From the NCBI GenBank assembly GCA_002383285.1, contig DFXU01000020.1, positions 1 through 17,945 on the forward strand: a stretch of DNA of 17,945 nt, read 5' to 3'. The notes under the pieces are model-generated. The model did not search any database. It saw only the letters and a program-made list of their open reading frames with translations, and was not told the origin of the DNA. Made by a program: the position numbers and the translations under genes. Position 1 is the stretch's first letter. Each line of letters starts with the position of its first letter. Of the stretch, positions 8,022-14,757 are shown in pieces. The stretch comes from Caryophanales bacterium UBA4100. Lineage in GTDB: Bacteria > Bacillota > Bacilli > Paenibacillales > UBA4045.

Positions 8022-9308
8022 ATGCGATTTGAGCTTTTACATCCGGCAGATCAGATTATATTGATCATGGAACGAATTTATGGGTACGGCATGACAACCA
8101 CATCTGGTGGGAATCTATCCATCTTAGACGACAATGGTGATATCTGGATTACACCAGCGGGTGTGGATAAAGGCTCGCTCACTCGCAAAGATATCATCTG
8201 TGTGAAGCAAGACGGAGAAGTAATCGGACCACACAAACCGTCAAGCGAGTTTCCTTTTCACAAATTGTTGTATAAAACTAGGCCTGACCTGAAGGCAGTC
8301 GTTCATGCCCATCCCCCTGCGCTCGTATCCTTTAGTATTGTAAGACGAATTCCGGATACTCGCTTGTTACCGAATGAGAGAAAAATCTGTGGTAAAGTCG
8401 GAATTGCTGAATATGCCTTGCCAGGCAGCGAAGTACTAGGAGAGAACATTGCCGCGGTACTCGCACAAGGGATTAATACCGTTATGCTGGAAAACCACGG
8501 TGTTGTCATTGGCGGTGCAAATTTGTTCGAGGCTTTCAATGTATTCGAGACGCTTGACTTCTGTGCGAGGCTCGAGATTAAAGCGAAGCGAGTCGGCAAT
8601 CCGGTCTTATTGTCCGAGAATGATTTCGCAACAGTGCAATCCAATCAGGATTTGGTTGTAAAAAGTTTCCAACCGAATGGCTATGGGACAACTGAACGGG
8701 AAATCAGACGTGAGATGTGTGTATTCATAAAGCGATCATATGATCAAAGACTGTTTACGAGCACGCAAGGTACGTTCTCGCAGAAGCTTGACGACAACAC
8801 CTTTGTTATAACTCCTTATAATATGGATCGAAAATACTTGGATGTTGAAGATCTAGTCAGAATCGAGAATGGAGCAGCAGAAGCAGGCAAAATCCCAAGT
8901 CGCTCTTATAAGCTGCATCAGCTTATTTACGCTAAGCATCCACATATTGAGTCGATAATCATAGCACATCCACCGAATATCATGGCATTTGCGGTAACGG
9001 ATGCCGTATTTGACTCGCGGACGATTCCGGAAAGTTACATCTTGCTGCGGAATACACCTGTGCTACCATTCGGAGCGGTGTATAACGATCCAGACTCAAC
9101 AGCAGACGTATTCAAGAAAGATACACCGATCGCCATTGTGAAGAATAATTGCGTGATCGTAACTGGACAAAGCTTATTGAATTCGTTCGATCGACTAGAG
9201 GTAGCCGAGTATAGCGCCAAGGCAATCATCTCAGCTTATAGCATTGGAGATATTGTACATATCGATGAACAGAAAATTCGCGATATCGAAATTGCCTTTA
9301 AGCTATAA
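8022..9308 (+). CDS. Two-domain class II aldolase/adducin-family protein, second domain degenerate
   Basis: 428 residues made of two tandem class II aldolase domains (~5-190 and ~225-410). The first has the full zinc-enzyme set of fuculose/rhamnulose-phosphate aldolases: a TSGGN phosphate-binding loop (27-31), catalytic E76 (PSSEF), H95 and H97 (VVHAHPP), and H159 (LENHG). In the second the corresponding positions read S295 (PSRSY), I314 and H316 (IIIAHPP), and N376 (VKNNC), so three of four key residues are lost. GAAGGAAG is 8 bases before the ATG. Next to a FucO-type reductase, cleavage of a deoxy-ketose phosphate to DHAP plus lactaldehyde or acetaldehyde is the natural suggestion. No sugar kinase or isomerase sits in the same operon. 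The inactive half may serve oligomerisation or regulation. Confidence 0.85.
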   Translation: MRFELLHPADQIILIMERIYGYGMTTTSGGNLSILDDNGDIWITPAGVDKGSLTRKDIICVKQDGEVIGPHKPSSEFPFHKLLYKTRPDLKAVVHAHPPALVSFSIVRRIPDTRLLPNERKICGKVGIAEYALPGSEVLGENIAAVLAQGINTVMLENHGVVIGGANLFEAFNVFETLDFCARLEIKAKRVGNPVLLSENDFATVQSNQDLVVKSFQPNGYGTTEREIRREMCVFIKRSYDQRLFTSTQGTFSQKLDDNTFVITPYNMDRKYLDVEDLVRIENGAAEAGKIPSRSYKLHQLIYAKHPHIESIIIAHPPNIMAFAVTDAVFDSRTIPESYILLRNTPVLPFGAVYNDPDSTADVFKKDTPIAIVKNNCVIVTGQSLLNSFDRLEVAEYSAKAIISAYSIGDIVHIDEQKIRDIEIAFKL

Positions 9309-9338
9309 CGATTCGTTAGATTAGAATGAGATGAATAC

Positions 9339-9387
9339 GAAGAGCGGGCAAGCCTGCAGTTAAAAACTGCGAGCTTGCCCGCTCTTC
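9339..9387. terminator. Strong hairpin, likely bidirectional terminator
   Basis: A perfect 15-bp stem, GAAGAGCGGGCAAGC (9339-9353) with its complement at 9373-9387, encloses a smaller GCAGTT/AACTGC hairpin. It lies between two convergent genes (aldolase and TIM barrel). There is no long T tract on either side, so it may act by structure or as an RNA end stabiliser. Confidence 0.7.
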
Positions 9388-9426
9388 TATGTAGCAGCTT
9401 TCAAAACTGTTGTACCGATGATTTTC

Positions 9427-10206
9427 CTATTCTACAGTGGCCACCCTTACAGCACGTCGAATTGTTAGTAAATCATGCTCTACCTCAAGATATTCATTAA
9501 CGCCACCTCGGAATTCCAATGACCAGCATCCCTGATATCCGCCTTGCTGCAGTAGCTGTATCTTATTATGCAGCTCTGCCCCCTTGAAATCCACAAACGC
9601 TCGGTCAAGCTGAGCATGCATCGTGAAGGGGGCAACCATCTCATCCCCTATATCCTTATCCTCCATCCATCGGTTTACATTGAGTACAATACCAAATCCA
9701 GGGGATGCGATCTCATTGTTAATCCGTTTCAGGTTCTGAGGAGCTTGAGAAGCAGGCTGATGAGTTTGTGGACCAACCCGAAAGCCGTGGTCATGGGCGA
9801 ATTGTGCATATTCTCGGTAACGATGAATACATAATTCAAGCTGTTCCTCAGTTAACTCAGTAGAGTTGATACCCATATCGATGCGAAGGGCTTGAACGCC
9901 TAATCTGCGTGCAATATGTAGGTATTGGAGCGCTTGCTGATAGTTCCGCTCACGGATTGTTGGATCGTTATGCCACACTTGGGCATCATCCATACTCAGG
10001 CAAGCAATTGTCAATTCTTCTTCAGTCATAGTATCCTTAATGCACTGGATATAGCCATCCTCTGTAGAGAGCAGCATACCACTCCAAATGTCCGCGTGCT
10101 GGAGCCGGTAGCGATACTTGATGCTCTCTAAGTAACCGAACACATTCATCCTGCCAGAATTGAATAAAGCATGAAACGACCATGAACCGATAGAAAATGC
10201 TGTCAT
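9427..10206 (-). CDS. Sugar phosphate isomerase/epimerase-like TIM barrel with altered metal ligands
   Basis: 259 residues of the xylose-isomerase-like TIM barrel superfamily: FSIGSWSFHALF start (4-15), an acid/Asp-rich strand at 106-112 (LRIDMGI), then the usual ligand strands. In active metal-dependent members these strands provide Glu, Asp, His and Glu. Here they read GPQTHQ (Q147 in place of Glu), IVLNVNRW (N176 in place of Asp), MHAQLDR (H197 kept) and SLEFRG (E231 kept). Two of four ligands are therefore amides, so metal binding may be weakened or lost, or a variant chemistry used. TAGGAGG lies 6-12 bases before the ATG. It converges with the aldolase gene and is divergent from a phosphotransferase gene across a 140-base spacer containing an inverted repeat. 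Substrate unknown. Confidence 0.8.
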   Translation of the reverse strand: MTAFSIGSWSFHALFNSGRMNVFGYLESIKYRYRLQHADIWSGMLLSTEDGYIQCIKDTMTEEELTIACLSMDDAQVWHNDPTIRERNYQQALQYLHIARRLGVQALRIDMGINSTELTEEQLELCIHRYREYAQFAHDHGFRVGPQTHQPASQAPQNLKRINNEIASPGFGIVLNVNRWMEDKDIGDEMVAPFTMHAQLDRAFVDFKGAELHNKIQLLQQGGYQGCWSLEFRGGVNEYLEVEHDLLTIRRAVRVATVE

Positions 10207-10244
10207 CAGGTTTCCTCCTAGGTGACCCTAACTTTATTCGAGTC

Positions 10245-10292
10245 ACACTCTATAATTGTTATTTCTAATTCTAAGTATACAATAAAGAGTGT
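10245..10292. promoter_or_regulatory. Divergent control region with 7-bp inverted repeat and promoter
   Basis: ACACTCT (10245-10251) and AGAGTGT (10286-10292) form an inverted repeat with centres 41 bp (about four turns) apart. Between them on the + strand lies TTGTTA (10256-10261), a 16-base spacer and TACAAT (10278-10283), a fair promoter for the phosphotransferase gene. A shared regulator of both divergent genes could bind here; none is identified. Confidence 0.4.
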
Positions 10293-10346
10293 AGCAAATC
10301 GATGTGGGAAACGATGCTCCATTATATCTAACTAGGGGGAAGATAG

Positions 10347-11378
10347 TTGTTATCACCACAGAATGATATGAAATTTTTCTATGAATTATTGACTCAATAT
10401 TCGCTAGATGACAAGCAAGCGATCATCTCTGAGGGTAAGGGAGGCGCTAACAATACAACTAGGTACATCGAATGCTTGGGTCACAAATATGTGATAAGAG
10501 TATACGAAACTCATCAAGAGCTCGAGCGTGTTCTTGTGGAGCATGCAATATTACGGCAGCTTAATACTTACAATCGGATATCGTTTCAGGTCCCACAGCC
10601 TATTGAGGCTAACAACGGTCAGACTGCCTTACGATTTCCAGACGGATCGGGTCGTATATCAGCGATTTCTAAGTATATAGAAGGCTTAAATCCGAGCTTT
10701 AACGACCATACCTCAGTCTATTCCTTCGGACAGACAGCGGGATTACTCATGAATACATTGTGTGATATAGAGATTAATCGCTCAACGGTATATAGACCTT
10801 ACTATGAAATCGCATATACTCATCCGAATTGTCCGCCTGAGTATATCTCGAGATGGTGTAGTCAACCTCCGGCACTATTACAAGACTTGTCACTTCAGCT
10901 ACAATGGATATCAGAGCAATTATCCAGCTTTCAGAATCAAGTGCAGTGGCTTCGCCAGTTACCACATCAAATTATACATGGCGACTTAAATGCATCGAAT
11001 GTGTTAATGGATACTGATCGAACAATAAATGCCGTACTTGATTTCGAATTTGCAACAGAGGATCTTCGTGTGATGGAGGTTGCGGTATGCCTATCTGAGC
11101 TTATGGTGGGGGAAGAGGATAATTCTGTAATGTGGGATAAGCTGAACATATATATGAATGGATTAAAAACTAATGTTCAACTCAACCAACATGAAATTGA
11201 AGCGCTGCCCACCCTTGTCCAACTACGCAGGTTGGATGTATTCATACATTTCTTAGGCAGATTTCTTGATGGCGTTGATGATGTTGATGTATTACGACAA
11301 CATATTGTCAATGCCTCAGCAAAGCCAGATTGGATTAAAACTGGGGGGCCCAAGCTAGTAGCATTATTGGAAAGATAA
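10347..11378 (+). CDS. APH-fold phosphotransferase (aminoglycoside phosphotransferase/choline kinase/HSK2-like)
   Basis: 343 residues with a TTG start, supported by AGGGGGA (10334-10340) six bases upstream; the next in-frame ATG (10368) lacks such a site. The protein has the small-molecule kinase layout of PF01636: a Gly-rich nucleotide segment (EGKGGANNTTRY, 29-40), a Lys/Arg strand (YVIRVYE), EHAILRQL, the catalytic loop IHGDLNASNVLMD (210-222, with D213 as base and N218) and the metal-binding VLDFEF (230-235, D232). The family phosphorylates small hydroxylated molecules such as homoserine, choline, methylthioribose and fructosamines; the substrate here cannot be read from sequence. The gene is followed after 17 bases by a VTT membrane protein, and diverges from a sugar-isomerase-like gene, hinting at sugar or polyol phosphorylation. 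Confidence 0.85.
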   Translation: MLSPQNDMKFFYELLTQYSLDDKQAIISEGKGGANNTTRYIECLGHKYVIRVYETHQELERVLVEHAILRQLNTYNRISFQVPQPIEANNGQTALRFPDGSGRISAISKYIEGLNPSFNDHTSVYSFGQTAGLLMNTLCDIEINRSTVYRPYYEIAYTHPNCPPEYISRWCSQPPALLQDLSLQLQWISEQLSSFQNQVQWLRQLPHQIIHGDLNASNVLMDTDRTINAVLDFEFATEDLRVMEVAVCLSELMVGEEDNSVMWDKLNIYMNGLKTNVQLNQHEIEALPTLVQLRRLDVFIHFLGRFLDGVDDVDVLRQHIVNASAKPDWIKTGGPKLVALLER

Positions 11379-11395
11379 GAGAGGTTAGTGACAAG

Positions 11396-11959
11396 ATGGA
11401 TTGGTTTTTCCAAATAGAAGATTTTTCAGCGTGGATAGAGAGTTTTGGAATATGGGCGATAATCATAAGCCTATTATTGAATATCGTCATAAGTATTCTT
11501 GGCTTCGTACCATCCGTATTCTTATCAGGTGCAAATGCAGTGGTATTCGGATTAATTCCTGGTTTCTTAATTTCAGTCCTTGGTGAAGTGCTTGGAGCAG
11601 GGATTTCCTTCGTGCTGTATCGTTGGGGTTTTGGAAAGATGAGAACTGTGCGTAATGAATCATGGAAGTGGTTGAAGCAATTAAATCAAGCTGGTAGAGG
11701 AAGACGGATGCTCCTCCTACTGACTGCAAGACTCACACCATTCCTTCCCTCTGGAGTTATTACATTCGCTGCTTCAGTTTCCCAGATATCCTTTGTTGAC
11801 TTCATCGTCGTAACGTTGTTCGGCAAAGCTCCCTCCATAGCATTGGAGACATTAGTAGGGAATGATATCCTTCTTATGAAGGATAATTTCCCACGCTTAT
11901 TGATAACCTTGCTGTTACTTACAGTTATCATTTTACTCATGAAAGGGAGCAAGCGGTAG
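11396..11959 (+). CDS. VTT/DedA-family membrane protein (second copy, short type)
   Basis: 187 residues, polytopic. The VTT pattern is clear: GANAVVFGLIPGFLISVLGEVLGAGISFVLYRWGFGK (about 43-78) as the Gly-rich reentrant region, then LTARLTPFLPSGVITFAASVSQISFVDF (about 105-132) with the conserved Arg and P-F-x-P, and FGKAPSIALETLVGND before the last helix, which ends in a basic tail. It is shorter than and clearly distinct from the leftward VTT protein earlier in the window, so they are different subfamilies rather than recent duplicates. AGAGG sits about 11 bases upstream of the ATG. It is probably cotranscribed with the phosphotransferase; a lipid-handling role is likely by family but why the two genes are paired is unclear. 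Confidence 0.85.
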   Translation: MDWFFQIEDFSAWIESFGIWAIIISLLLNIVISILGFVPSVFLSGANAVVFGLIPGFLISVLGEVLGAGISFVLYRWGFGKMRTVRNESWKWLKQLNQAGRGRRMLLLLTARLTPFLPSGVITFAASVSQISFVDFIVVTLFGKAPSIALETLVGNDILLMKDNFPRLLITLLLLTVIILLMKGSKR

Positions 11960-11999
11960 TGAGAGAGAGATAGTGTGCAAATTTATTTAAGAATGAATT

Positions 12000-12047
12000 A
12001 AACCCGGAAGCACGGTAGTTTATTTGTGACTTTCGGGTTTTTTCTTT
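12000..12047 (+). terminator. Rho-independent terminator after the phosphotransferase/VTT operon
   Basis: An 11-bp stem (12000-12010 with 12030-12040; AACCCGGAAG against CTTTCGGGTT, one wobble pair) is followed by a T-rich tract running to 12047. Confidence 0.85.
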
Positions 12048-12068
12048 GTGAGAAAATTCATACTGAAC

Positions 12069-12106
12069 TCTTAGATTACTCTCATCTTTATCTCAGCTAA
12101 GTCTCA
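12069..12106 (+). promoter_or_regulatory. Four direct repeats at 11-bp period, candidate OmpR-family regulator site
   Basis: TCTTA (12069), TCTCA (12080), TCTCA (12091) and TCTCA (12102) are spaced exactly 11 bases apart, so they lie on one face of the helix. They end 3 bases before a possible -35 (TTGAAG, 12110-12115; with TAGACA 12133-12138 after 17 bases). Tandem 10-11 bp direct repeats next to the -35 are the standard target for OmpR/PhoB-type response regulators; one such regulator is encoded at 14080. Confidence 0.55.
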
Positions 12107-12169
12107 CAATTGAAGGATATGATTACTTTCATTAGACAATAGTGACAAGCGTAACGAGGAGGGTACATC

Positions 12170-12685
12170 ATGAGAGCTAGGAAGATTTTTTTTCTTATTA
12201 CCATTATTTCAGCACTCGGAATTTCTACCGCTACAGCGGAGAAGGCGGAATCCACTGTTCCGCATCAATCGCACAATACACATCAAGAAAGCAGTACATT
12301 ACCAGATAAAGAAAATGATTCTGACTCGAATTCAAGTGAGCTCGAAGTCGAACAAAGCGAGCTAGAAGTCGAGCAGAATGAGCTTGAAGTTGAACAAATC
12401 GAAGATGAAGTCGAACAAGATGAGCGTGGAGTTGGAGAAATCGAGCACGTAGGTGAACGAGAAGAGCACGGAGTTGGAGAAGTCGAGCACGTAGGCGAAC
12501 AAGATGAGCATGGAGTTGGACAAAGCGAGCACGAGGCTGAGCAAGCCGAGCAAGGGCACCACAAGGAGGTACCGGAAACTCCGCCTAACTATAAGGTTCT
12601 TGGAGGCTTTGCAGCTATCAATGTAATATTCATAATGATTGGCGTATGGATGAGATGGTTTAGAAGGAAGGGGGCGGCAGCATGA
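12170..12685 (+). CDS. Secreted, membrane-anchored acidic/His heptad-repeat protein
   Basis: 171 residues, not a family I recognise. An N-terminal signal peptide (MRARK then a hydrophobic stretch to ~20, with TATAEKA as possible cleavage region) is followed by a Ser/His/acidic linker. Then come ten consecutive 7-residue repeats (56-125): SELEVEQ, SELEVEQ, NELEVEQ, IEDEVEQ, then alternating DERGVGE/IEHVGER types ending in SEHEAEQ. The chain ends with a single helix (143-162) and a basic MRWFRRK stop-transfer. The extracellular part is extremely acidic, with His appearing regularly in the later repeats, so calcium, iron or copper binding is conceivable. AGGAGGG precedes the ATG by about 8 bases. 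Its TGA overlaps the ATG of the polyferredoxin gene (ATGA), indicating translational coupling and a joint function. Confidence 0.8.
   Translation: MRARKIFFLITIISALGISTATAEKAESTVPHQSHNTHQESSTLPDKENDSDSNSSELEVEQSELEVEQNELEVEQIEDEVEQDERGVGEIEHVGEREEHGVGEVEHVGEQDEHGVGQSEHEAEQAEQGHHKEVPETPPNYKVLGGFAAINVIFIMIGVWMRWFRRKGAAA
12335..12544 (+). repeat. Coding 21-bp tandem repeats (10 units), with 42-bp higher-order units
   Basis: Ten in-frame 21-bp units encode the heptads. Four similar units (12335-12418) are followed by 42-bp double units at 12422-12463, 12464-12505 and 12506-12547, showing later duplication of a two-heptad block. Such arrays tend to change copy number between strains. Confidence 0.85.
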
Positions 12686-14013
12686 ATAAGAGAATGAATT
12701 TCCTTGACTATCCAATGATCCGTTCCTTTATACGCAGTCGTTGGTATCCAGGTATCTTCCAATGGATCGCGATGGGGGTATTTGGAGTTATTGTTGTAGA
12801 GCTGGCTTTGGGTACCGTTAATCCGAGTAGAAATTTTGGTACATCCATGACATGGGTTTTGTGGTGGCCGTTAATTCCTGTATTATTCTTAGGTTTAGGG
12901 AGATTCTGGTGTGCGGTATGTCCCTTCGGAAAGGTGAGCGATATCGTTCGTCAGCTAGTGGGCAGCGAGAGGCCTATGCCGAAGTTTCTTAAGAAATATG
13001 GGATCTGGCTCATCGATATCTTCTTCATCATGATCACATGGTCCGACCATATATGGGGAATCGTTGAATCCCCGCGTGGTTCGGGATACTTACTGCTGCT
13101 ATTAACAACTATGGTTGTCGCTACTTCGGTGTTCTATGAGCGACGAACATTCTGCAAGACATTATGCTTTCTAGGTGGTTTAGCTGGAAACTACTCGAGA
13201 GCCGGCATGCTGGAATTGCGCGGAACCCCAGAGATATGTAAAACCTGTAAAACCCAATCCTGCTTCAAGGGTGATGGAAAAACGGAAGGCTGCCCGATGT
13301 TTCAATATGTTAGAACGATGGATTCAAGCGCAGATTGTAACCTGTGCGGGAACTGTGTGAAGACATGCCCGAATAATTCTATTCGAATTTCCCCTAGAAC
13401 ACCAACTGCAGAGCTTTGGGGAATCAAGAATCCGAAGATGGAGCACGCCTTCCTAGCCGCCGTCATCATGGGTATTGTATTCGTTCAGAATATTACGATG
13501 CTCGAAATTTGGCAGGATATTCTTAAAGCAATCGGAACGATTACCCAAACGAGCAGCTATAATATTAACTTCACCTTTGCCTTTGTGATCCTGATGTCGC
13601 TTCCGATTGGCATGCTCTGGCTGACAGCTAAGCTAGCAACAGCACGAATCCCAGGAAATAAAATTCGTGAAAATTTCGTTCGTCTGGGTTATGCCATCAT
13701 TCCACTAGACTTGGCAGGGCACCTAGCCCACAATCTATTCCATGCATTAACAGAAGGTAAAGCAATATGGTTTAACACGGTATCCTTGTTCGGATACGAG
13801 ATGGTAGGTAATGTGAGCTTAGCTTCAGCGAGTGTCGTTCAATTCCTTCAATATGCCGTTGTCGTGCTAGGGTTGGCGGGCTCCATATATGCCGTTTACC
13901 GGATTGGTAATAAAGCCAAATGGACCACATTACTTCCCTATTATGTGTTGATGATACTATTTACGGTGATGAATATTTACTTATTCTCTCTTCCAATGAG
14001 CCATAGAGTATGA
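12682..14013 (+). CDS. Membrane polyferredoxin, NosR/NapH/CcoG-like 4Fe-4S protein
   Basis: 443 residues with about nine membrane helices. After two N-terminal helices comes FWCAVCPFGK (C77, C80), a CP motif of the NapH/NosR/CcoG class, and later FCKTLCF (C158, C162). A cytosolic ferredoxin-like segment follows: C186-x2-C189-x4-C194-x9-C204 and then the classic C219-x2-C222-x2-C225-x3-C229-P cluster motif. The C-terminal half has more helices; one carries H347, H350 and H354 (GHLAHNLFH), possible haem or metal ligands. Family members pass electrons across or along the membrane to periplasmic or extracellular reductases or assembly factors. The gene overlaps the acidic repeat protein by ATGA, so the pair likely forms a complex. 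The end substrate is not evident; it is not a canonical NosR (no N-terminal FMN domain). Confidence 0.88.
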   Translation: MNKRMNFLDYPMIRSFIRSRWYPGIFQWIAMGVFGVIVVELALGTVNPSRNFGTSMTWVLWWPLIPVLFLGLGRFWCAVCPFGKVSDIVRQLVGSERPMPKFLKKYGIWLIDIFFIMITWSDHIWGIVESPRGSGYLLLLLTTMVVATSVFYERRTFCKTLCFLGGLAGNYSRAGMLELRGTPEICKTCKTQSCFKGDGKTEGCPMFQYVRTMDSSADCNLCGNCVKTCPNNSIRISPRTPTAELWGIKNPKMEHAFLAAVIMGIVFVQNITMLEIWQDILKAIGTITQTSSYNINFTFAFVILMSLPIGMLWLTAKLATARIPGNKIRENFVRLGYAIIPLDLAGHLAHNLFHALTEGKAIWFNTVSLFGYEMVGNVSLASASVVQFLQYAVVVLGLAGSIYAVYRIGNKAKWTTLLPYYVLMILFTVMNIYLFSLPMSHRV

Positions 14014-14016
14014 TGT

Positions 14017-14059
14017 AGTGACTTTACTCACATTCGTATATGAATGACATTGTTATTCT
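14017..14059 (+). promoter_or_regulatory. CRP/FNR-type site and -10 box of the two-component operon
   Basis: AGTGACTTTACTCACA (14017-14032) matches the TGTGA-N6-TCACA palindrome of CRP/FNR-family regulators at 9 of 10 positions. TATTCT (14054-14059) is a -10 box placed so that the site centre (14024.5) falls at -41.5, the classic class II activator position. The predicted start (14066) leaves a very short leader before the ATG at 14080. Confidence 0.6.
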
Positions 14060-14079
14060 GTACGAAAGGGGTTGAGTTA

Positions 14080-14757
14080 ATGATGAATTCATACATTCTT
14101 ATTATTGATGATGATATAGCTGTATCAAGTATGATGCGACGTGGACTTACTTATGAAGGTTATGAGGCGGTTGTTGCTGCAGACGGGAGGACTGGTCTTC
14201 TAAGAGCTCTCGAACGACAGCCTGACCTGATCATTCTAGATGTGATGATGCCTGGTATAGATGGTCTTGAGGTTTGTCGAAGACTTCGCAAGGAAACGGA
14301 GGTTCCCGTTCTTATGGTGACAGCAAGAGATTCCATTGCGGATCGTGTTATGGGTCTTGAGACGGGAGCTGACGATTACTTGGTGAAGCCATTTGACTTT
14401 CAAGAACTTGCCGCAAGGGTGAAAGCACTGTTAAGGCGGTCTTCGAAGCCATCCATTAAAGATCAGCTCACGTTCGAGGACTTAACCTTACACCTAGGCA
14501 CACGGGTTGCCAAACGTGGGAACCGTACAATCGAATTATCAACGACAGAGTATAATCTAATACACTTCTTCCTACAGAATCCCATGCAAGTATTGACGCG
14601 AGATGTCATTATGGAGCGGGTATGGGGGTATGATTTTCAGGGGGAGTCCAATGTACTTGAAGTTTATGTAGGGTATTTACGACAGAAGACGGAGATGCTA
14701 GGCGAGCCGCGGTTGATTCATACCGTTCGTGGTGCTGGTTATGCGATTCGACTATGA
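14080..14757 (+). CDS. OmpR/PhoB-family response regulator
   Basis: 225 residues from ATG 14080, with AAAGGGG 8 bases upstream; the longer frame from 14044 lacks a site and would begin upstream of the predicted transcript start. The receiver domain (1-120) has the acidic pair D11/D12, phosphoacceptor D54 (LIILDVMMPG), T81 and K103 (VKPF). The C-terminal winged helix (about 128-225) has LSTTEYNLIHFFLQNP, TRDVIMERVWGYDF and VLEVYVGYLRQK...IHTVRGAGYAIRL. It overlaps the kinase gene by ATGA, so the two act as a pair. Signal unknown. The CRP/FNR-like site in front suggests induction at low oxygen. The direct repeats upstream of the acidic-protein/polyferredoxin operon are a natural candidate target. 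Confidence 0.93.
   Translation: MMNSYILIIDDDIAVSSMMRRGLTYEGYEAVVAADGRTGLLRALERQPDLIILDVMMPGIDGLEVCRRLRKETEVPVLMVTARDSIADRVMGLETGADDYLVKPFDFQELAARVKALLRRSSKPSIKDQLTFEDLTLHLGTRVAKRGNRTIELSTTEYNLIHFFLQNPMQVLTRDVIMERVWGYDFQGESNVLEVYVGYLRQKTEMLGEPRLIHTVRGAGYAIRL

Noticed and set aside
12119..12132. ATGATTACTTTCAT as a third CRP/FNR-like site
   Set aside because: Only TGA...TCA matches, and the expected start for an activator here would fall at the ribosome binding site of the 12170 gene.
12283..12564. A 93-residue Cys/Ser/Pro-rich reading frame on the minus strand, resembling a metallothionein-like protein
   Set aside because: It is the antisense image of the GAG/GAA/CAC-rich heptad repeats; the plus-strand gene has a signal peptide, anchor and ribosome binding site, while this frame has none of these.
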